Below are positions 11,201 to 20,200 of a DNA stretch of 21,372 bases, in pieces (positions within the stretch are counted from its first letter, which is position 1; each line of letters starts with the position of its first letter). The position numbers were made by a program, and so were the translations under genes. The stretch spans positions 1 through 21,372 of the forward strand of contig JADNRY010000931.1 in NCBI GenBank assembly GCA_015501585.1. Reading direction: 5' to 3'. Under the pieces are notes generated by a model, which was given only the letters and a program-made list of their open reading frames with translations, ran no database searches and had not been told where the DNA came from. Origin of the DNA: Rhodocollybia butyracea (lineage: Eukaryota > Basidiomycota > Agaricomycetes > Agaricales > Omphalotaceae).

Positions 11201-14200
11201 CTCCAGATGCTTTCCCTGACCTGACTGGTCTGCGACCCTCAGCGAAACACACAGGTCACCATGTTTCTTCGATCACTTCATCCACGACATTCTCTCAATT
11301 GCTCACGATATCCCGAACCCTCAAGTCGACTCCTCTAGCAATAATCCAGGCAGCATGGGCTAGTATCTTGGTATGACTCAGTGCTCGGATGGTGGGGAAG
11401 GTACTGATATAATCTTAATCTTAGCTTTCCTATTCGGAATCCGAATCGCCAGACATTGTGTTCGGAAGTATCGTGGGAGGACGTTCCTTCGAAGCGCTCG
11501 AGTACACGGTAGGGCCGGTCTTCACAGCGGTTCCCATCCGAGTTAAGGGAGCGACTGGGCTAAGCATAGCCAACATTTTGTCAGCCTTAGCTTCCAACAA
11601 TGTTCAAGGATTGGTGCACCGTTACCCACCCGTCAGTGTCCTCAGTGGTTCCAGAGGTATCATATACGATACCACTGTAGCTCTTCAACTTTTCGGTCAA
11701 GGTACTTCACAGACGGAACTTTGGATACAATCCGATTATCCTGCTATGGAGACAGAGGTACGTGTTGATCTGAAGGACTCACTCCAAAACTTATAGGATG
11801 CATAGTTTTCTGTTGTTTTAGAAATTTGGCCTGAGGACGATGACTCGCTTCGTCTTCGAGCTACATGTTCCAATAGGGTTCTCATTCCTTCGGCTAGTGA
11901 AGCAATGCTTCGACAATTTGACGATATTATCCAGACTATTTTATCTACTCCTGGTGATACACCATTCATGAACGTGATAGATGGTATTCGACATGAACTT
12001 CAATCGTCTCTCAATCCCCACCCTCAGATTTTCCGTGTTCCTCCAAATACACTTATTCATCATGAGTTCGAGGAAAATGCGAGGCTGCATCCGAACGCGT
12101 TGGCCTTGTGGTTTAAAGAAGACTTGAACAATCCTGAGAAGGATGTTACATATACGTATAGTGATCTTGACCAGAGGGCCAATCGTTTGGCGCAGTTCTT
12201 GGTATCATCGTATGGGAATCTGGCTGACCAGGCTATCCCGTTGTGTATGGAGAAATGCCCCGAGCTCTATGTCGCCATCCTCGGTGTGCTCAAGGTAAGT
12301 TGTTGACAACATTTATCCTCGACTTTGGTCTAATGTATCTCCAAGGCGGGTGCCGCTTGGTGCCCTGTTGACTATGAGGCTCCCGAACTGCGAAAACGCG
12401 ACTTGTTTTTTTCGAGCGGGAGGACCTGTTGTTCTGATCAGTAATCGCTCAGAGCTCTCAAAAATCAGAATTGCTTTACCTGACAGTCTCGACGTCCTTT
12501 CACTTGACGATCCTAGATTAGATGATCAGCACAACACTGCTCCGGTAATGCAAACGTCGTCAGATCACTTGGCTTACCTTATTTGGACCAGTGGTACTAC
12601 TGGATCACCCAAAGTAAGTATTCATCTCATTGCTTTGCGGTCGACCTGGAACGACAAGCTCATTATGGTTGCAGGGCGTACCCATTGAACATAAAGCTGC
12701 CGTTCAAAGCTTGAAAGTATTACAGCGTGAAATTCCTCATGGCAAGGAAGTAAGATGTTTGAACTTTTCTGCCTATACGTAAGTATACTAGCCTTATTCG
12801 CCATGAGGTTTTCAAAAATTATGTTTCAGGTTCGACGTATCTGTCCTCGACATTTTCTACGCACTGGGGAATAGCTGTGGTACTCTTTGCTCATCTCGAA
12901 AAGAAATACTTGTGGCAAGGTTCGCAGAAGCGGTCAATGTATTCAAGGCTACCCAAGCGTTTGTATGTAATTTCACTTGCGAAGGTGAAGGGAAAATCTA
13001 ACACTCACATCGTCTTATATAGTTGACTCCTGCTTTCATGGCCCAGTCTTCCCTCCGAGAGTGCGAAACGCTTGAGAGCTTGATCAGTATTGGTGAAAAG
13101 CTGTCTGATACTGTGGCGGGTAAATGGTGTCGGCCTGAGACTGTTTCGTTGAACACCTATGGTGAGCCTGTACATCTTAAAAGGGGAAATGTTTTACCAT
13201 AATTCTTTGTCTATAGGTCCTGCCGAGTCGACTGTCATCGTTACTTGTACGTTCTTGTCTGGACGATAGGCATCAAACTCATAATTGCCTATAGACCGAC
13301 GATTTGAGCCCGATGAGGCGACTAAAGCTCAAAATGTTGGTTTACCTATCCAAACTGTTAGCTGTTTTGCTATGAAAGGTGGACGAATTGTGCCTCGTGG
13401 TGCAGTTGGAGAGCTAGGTATATATTTCCTGAGCTGTCTACAATCCTGGGCTAATGTTCTTTCAGCGTTGGGAGGCCACCAGAACGCCCGTGGATACCAT
13501 CGTCAGCCTGATATGACAGCCAAAAAGTTTATTTGGCATCCTGTTGCAGGCGCTGTGTATATGACTGGTGACATTGTGCGAGTGAGTCGGAAACCAGATA
13601 TTGAGATTTCTTGGGTTGCTAAGTGTATATATAGTTCCTTCATGACGGTACATGCGAGTTTGTGGGCCGTAATGATGACCTAGTCAAACTTGGGGTAAGT
13701 ATAATGTTGCAACGTCTTGTATGAGGACTTCAATGACATATTATTTCGCAGGAATTCGGGTTGAACTCTCGGAGATTAGTACATCCTTCAAGTCATGTCA
13801 TCCCGCTGTTCACGACGTGGCTACTATGCAGCTTTCCCGGCCAGAGTAAGTTTCGAAGCCATAGCTTCATTGTTTACTAAACAAACCATCAGTCGGCCTC
13901 AGAGGATTATTTGCACTTTTTTAGCTGTTCCCGACGCATCTGGCGAAGAAAATGTGTGTATTGGTCCAGAAGCGCTTGATGCAGTTTGCACCGCCAAAAA
14001 AAAGGCCGAGCTTTTACTGCCGGTTTTCATGCTTCCGAAGTAATCTTGGTTTTAGGTTTTTGAATTACCGATGTTAACCATGCGTATTTCAAGTGTCATC
14101 GTCGTGGTTAAGCGGTTGCCTCATACAGCGTCCAACAAGGTCGATCGGAAAGCCCTTGGTGAATACTACTGCAATCTGGATATCATTGATTGGGAGAGGC

Positions 14201-17200
14201 GCTTGTCTGAGCATCTCGGAGATGAAGACGATGAAGGAAACTGGTCAGAAACAGAGATTAAAATCCAGAATGTCGTATCTGAGCTCACTGGCTCGTCTAA
14301 AGAATGGATCAAGAAGTTGACGCCTTTGCCGGCGCTTGGTGTGGACTCGGTAAGTGCCTATGGATCATGTGACTGAATTTTCAATGCTGACTTGGGGATG
14401 AGATTCGTGCTCTGCAACTTGCATCGCGTCTTCGTGCTATCCAAATTAACATATCCGTGAAGGACATCCTACAAAATTTAACAGTCAAGCAACTTGCTCG
14501 CAAATCCGATGAATTCACCGCAGACCTGCAGCCTACTATCTCACCGTGGCTTCAAAATTTCTCCTCTCGTTGGTTTCCTGTGATTCAGCATGATTTTGAG
14601 GACACGGTTGAACAAGTTCTCCCTTGTACTCCTTGTACGTTATTTTTTGAAAATCTTCCAACATCAAGACTCAAAGTGCTAATTTTTCACAGTACAAGAG
14701 GGAATGTTGGGAGAGTCTGTGAAGAACCCCGGAGCGTATTGGTCTCATCAGCTTTTCCCTCTGAATGAAGATACCGACTTGGAACGTCTGCACGCTGCTT
14801 GGAATGAGGTCTCGCACCGCGATGAAATTTTACGCGTGGTGTTCACTGCAGCAGGAGCTTATGCTACCGTAGATGCCACCGATTTTGATTCGGATCCGTG
14901 CGTTTTCAATTGCTGGATACGAGGTTTAATGCTTATCTGTCATGATTAGCATCTTCTTACAAATCGTTTTGTCCAACTACCGAGTACCCTTTATTCGTCA
15001 GTTGATTGACAAGACTGATGTCCATTCTTTGGCAGCGGAATTTGCACAAAACATTGCTGCCTCCATGCTAAATCTCAACAGCCTCGATGGTCGCTCATCT
15101 TCTTCGAGTCTACTGAAGGTCGTTCTTGGATGATGTTAAGCATGCACCATGCATTATATGATGCTCATACGATGTCCTATCTCCTCGAAGATGTTCAGAG
15201 GCAGTATTACGGGAAAGCACCGCTTCCCCGACTCCAGCTATCATCTGCTTTATCCTCTGTGTTCTTCGCCGATACACCCAGAGACTCACTCCGAGTTTGG
15301 GAAGATATTTTAACTCCGTTCGCGAACCGCGATGCACGAGGATGGCCCACTCTATCCGATAGGGCAGAGTCAGATCGATTCTTCTCGGCTACATTCGACA
15401 TCGATTTTTCCTCGTTGATGGAGCTCACGACGGAGTCCAATACGTCCATTAGTCAGATTTTGCAGGCAGCTTGGTCCATAGTCTCTGCAGCATATCTCAA
15501 GACTGACCGCGTGATATTCGGAGAGACACTCTCTTTACGATTAGATGATTATTCACTCCAATATGCCATCGCTCCTCTCATTACCACCAAACCTGTGGTT
15601 GTACACATCAACGATTCTATCACCCCGCGTATCATTATTGAAGAACTTACACGCTTGACGAAGCTCTCATCCAGTCACGTTCCATTGGCTTCCACCACGT
15701 CCGTCGGGTTTTGCGGCTCCCGTCAGTCAGTCCTTGTTCCTTCTATATTTGTGGTCTATTTTGAAGAGGAGAACCCGTCTTCATTGGGTACAGAGGGTTT
15801 ATGGTTGAACCCTCTCGATATTTCGCGTCTTGGCGTAGAACATCCCGTCGCGGTAAACGTTCATATTTCTGGAATCAAAGTAGTCGTTGATGTATTGGGC
15901 AATGGCGAGAAGATGTAAGTTGATATTTTTCTACCTAGAAGGCTGTTTACTGAAGTTATGGTACAGGTCTACAAGACAGGTAGCTTTACTAGCGTCACAG
16001 TTCCACGCCATTTTAATTGCTATGGTTGGAAATTTGGATAAGCCGCTTCTATCGCTGGTCTCATCCATCGATGAACATTATCTTTCCATCGTCAAGGAAG
16101 TCCCAGTGTCCTGTCCAAGACATTCCTCTCCACTGGCTTGAAAAGTCTGCTCTGGCCAGACCTGACGCCGTCGCGGTGACATCATATCAGTCTGCGGCAG
16201 ATGAAATCTGGACCTACGTGCTCTTGAAGAGGCTTCAAATCAAGTTGCCCACTGGATCCATCATAATTGCCCCCAGTCTAGCACTGTCGCTTTCTGCATG
16301 CCTCGGTTGCATACCTCTGTCGTGTATCAAGCTAGGGTATGTTTTTTTTTTTTTTCATTGGATCAAGTGCATCTAATGTTGAAAATAATGTCAGTAATTT
16401 TCAAAGTCGGGGAATGTGAGTGTTAATTCCGCGCTTCACCTCCACTGTTAAACAAGCTTTGCATCCAGACATATCTTCCCATTTGGAGATGAGATACCAG
16501 CCTTCCGAAAGAGGCTTATTTTCCGTACAGGACAAGCCTCTGTGGTACTTACGACAAGGGCTTTGGCTCTTGAGTTCAGCAGTATCAGCACTGCCAGCGT
16601 GATTTCTGTTGATGATATCCAACACTTGAGTGAGATTTCGGAATGTCCTGTCAGCAAAATGTCTTTGCCAATACCAGAAATCGCCTGTAGTACGTTTTCT
16701 TCATTTGGGCAATTGTGGATGATCTATTGATAAGATTGGCCAGTTCATTTCGCTGATGGCCATCTGAGCACCTCGCGCGCTTCGTTGGTATCCTCCGATA
16801 ATCTTGCTTCAATGGTAGAGAGTTTTGTTTGCTGGCATCTGCACTAACAGCTCAGTCTGGGCGGAGGACATATTTTTAAACTGGATGCCTCTATGTCAGT
16901 TGGATGTCTCCGCCTTTGAAAAACTTTAGCTGAAGCCTCTTCCAGCGGTCGATATGCATTTAGCGGAGTTATTTGCACCTCTGCGTTTGGGAATCCAGGT
17001 GGCGAATGTCACTCACCAGTCCTTACATGATGATGTGCCAGCGGTCTTGCATAAGACTGGAGCAACGCATGCATTGCAAGTCAGATTTTTCGCTGCCTTC
17101 CGATCTAGCTGACGAAAATGGTTTTCAGGATTAGGACATCTTGGCTTGAGCAACAAGGTTTTGAGACCATCTGACCTCCCGTCAATGAAGTGTGTCATTT

Positions 17201-20200
17201 TCCCGGGTATGAACAATAATGGCATTATCCCTCCTTCAATAATTCCGTTAATTTGCTTTCTATCTAGGGATTCCTTCGCGTGCGGCATTACTGAAGGAGT
17301 GGTCTAGTGGAGAAGATTTGACAGTTTTGCGGGTAGGTAGCATCCCTGAATACTCTCCTACGCCATGCGTTGACAAACTATACCTTATACTAGGTATTCG
17401 GAGGTTCCAGGTTGGATTGGGTTCCACCTTTTTGGTATCACACGTGATTTACCTTTCTCGACAGAACTTTCAGGCTTGTTTACGCTTGGAGTCTATAATT
17501 ATGATTCTCCTTTAAATATTGGCAAACCACTCGGTTCGTACATCGCGTTAGCTGTACGAGGTGACTCTCATACTGCCGCGCTCCGTGGTGAGATTGGGGT
17601 ACGCACTTCTGTCACATCTGTTGCAGCAAGCTAATGGAAACTTCAGGAAACTTTGCGTGGCTGGAGATATACTACCATTTGGATATTTGAAGGGCAGGCG
17701 TAACGCTATCGATATTTTGGGACTTCGTTCATGTAAATTGGGAATTTATGGCCGCATGAGGGCTGACAATGTGTGTTACTCAATCTCGCTTCTTGTTATA
17801 CTAACTGAGCCACTCGGTAGTCTGTCGAGTACATTGGCCACATCAACGTCTGTCAGGAAGATACTGGACAAAATGTCGATTTGACAGAGTTTCCCACTCG
17901 ATACAATTGATCTCCCCTTACTCTATCGATGTCGCCAATTTCGTTTTTGATCACCCGGAAGGAATCCAAACCTACACGGTTTCCTTTGTCTCTCGTTCAT
18001 CTAGTGGAGATCCGTTGAATGGAACAGAACCTACTGTGGTCGTTACGGACCTCGCCTTCACTCGAGCCCTTCTTGATCGATGCAAGAGATCTCTACCCGT
18101 GCATCTCCTTCCCGACTTCATCGTACCGCTCAACTTCCTCCCCTTTTCACACCTTCTTTCCGGGACTAAGCATGAAGCTCGATTGAAGCGGGTTTTCCAC
18201 AGTTCTGCTCTCGCGATATTCAACCCAGAAGGCAGGAGAAGCCGGAATGTGTGTGCTTTGACCGCAGCAGGTGCGGAAATCCGGAACATTCTCAGTAAAG
18301 CAACCCGGGTTCCACTGGAGGCAATCGATGCGGACACCACTACTCTGGAACTGGGGATTGCTCTCTGAATGCAATCTCTCTCAGTTATCAGTTCAAAGCG
18401 GCAGGGTATTTTGTCCCGCCCCACGTCATACTATCAGGTCCTTCGGTGACAAAGCTCAGCGAGGCTTCTAGAACGCTCGTTGAAGGTTCTGAAACAGTTT
18501 CTTCGTCTTGGGAAGTAGATGACTCCCTCCGCCAAGTTGTATACGAACAGATGAAGGTCAAGATATCCGCCATTCTGCCTTGCTTGCCACTGCAAGAAGG
18601 TCTTGTTGCGCACACATTCAACTCCCCTGATCCCGTCTATGTCAATCACTTCATCTTGCAATTGGAGGAAGCCGATGTGACTCGATTCTCCTCATGCGTT
18701 CGATGATACACTCAAAGCGAACGACATCCTCCGAACCTGTTTCATCGCTGGTGAGCGAAGTATTGTACAGGTTGTTATATCCGAGACGCCCCCTGACATC
18801 TGGAGGCACCTGTCCTCTCTCGATGATCCTCTTTCCACCGCCCGTCGCGACATGGCGGATGTTGAAAGGGACGTGGTACGCCATCTCAATCGGAAGCCGC
18901 CCATCCGAATCGGTCTCTATTCGTCAAATTCAAACTCTTCATATGTTGTTTGTTTGACTATGCATCATGCTATCTACGATGGTGCGTGTATCCGAGGATA
19001 GCATATACCTTGTGCTAACTGCTATAAACAGGGAAACTTTGTCCATGTTACTATCTGAAGTTCGCGAGCGTTACCTGGGCAGTTTCCGGGCTCGCCGTGC
19101 CCCTATCAGCAGGTTGCTGAACTATATCGCCAGGCAATCCCGAGATGCTGCACATGCGTTCTTTACAGACTATCTTTATCGGATCTCAAAACCCATTCTC
19201 TTATCAATGGACGACAACCCGAAGTCTTATCATCAAACGATGAATTTGCATGTTCCTCTGTCTCACTTGGAGCGTATATCACGTTCTGTCAACATCAGTT
19301 TCCATTCTCTGGCGTTGGCTGCTTTTGGAGTTGCTGTGGGTGAATATCGAAAGCAGACTGATAATGTAGGAATTCACTTCTCATTTTCTACTACTAAATC
19401 AACCCCTTCTCCAGGTCATTGGAGTTGTTTTTCTGGACGCTCAATACTGGTAGATGACATCGACACGCTGCTAGGTAAATCATTCTATGTCTAGTCCAGT
19501 CTATTCTGATTTGTCTCGTTAGCTCCATGTATTACAACAGTACCTATTCGTGTTCGTACGGGAGAATATCAGCTTTTTTCAGATGTTGCGCGTCGCATTC
19601 ATGCCGAAATGACGTCTGTATTGGAATACCAGCACATCCCGCTACGCTTAATCCAGCGCTGGGTTGGATCGTCTGAGCCGTTATTTGACACTTTGTTTAC
19701 TTTCAATCGAACAGCGAATGGAGATTCTTTCTCCAATGACTTGTGGTCAATGGTAGAGAGCAAGGCTGCGTTAGATGTAAGTTTTCTTCTATCGGATCAG
19801 AGCAGACACTAACACTGCGACAGTATCCCGTGGCATTCGCCATTGATGCAGACCCAGCTTTAGATTCTGTTATCTTCGCGCTGGTCATACTCCTAGCTTT
19901 GGCTCTGTGGCTACGGTTAAAAGCATTATGGCTCGAGTCGCGGAGCTCCTCACAAATTTAAATGCTTCACTAGAAGTCCTAACAAGTCCCGAACGTCTGG
20001 AACCGAAGCAGAAAACCGTGAAGTATAAAATGAATACTTGGTCTCCCGAGGAGCTCCTAATCCGTGACAATGTTGCCGTAGCCTGCGAGGTAGAGAAAGA
20101 AATGATCACAAAAGATATCTCTTTCCTCTATCTGGGTATTGACTCCATCATCAGCATCCAGCTCGCTCAGAAGCTTAGAATAGCCGGTCTCGCCGTCCCC

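Noticed and set aside
18352..18368. T3 as a carrier domain lacking its Ser, or a true end of the NRPS at 18366
   Set aside because: The stop comes from one missing A in the LGIDSL region; carrier and condensation sequence continues directly after it.
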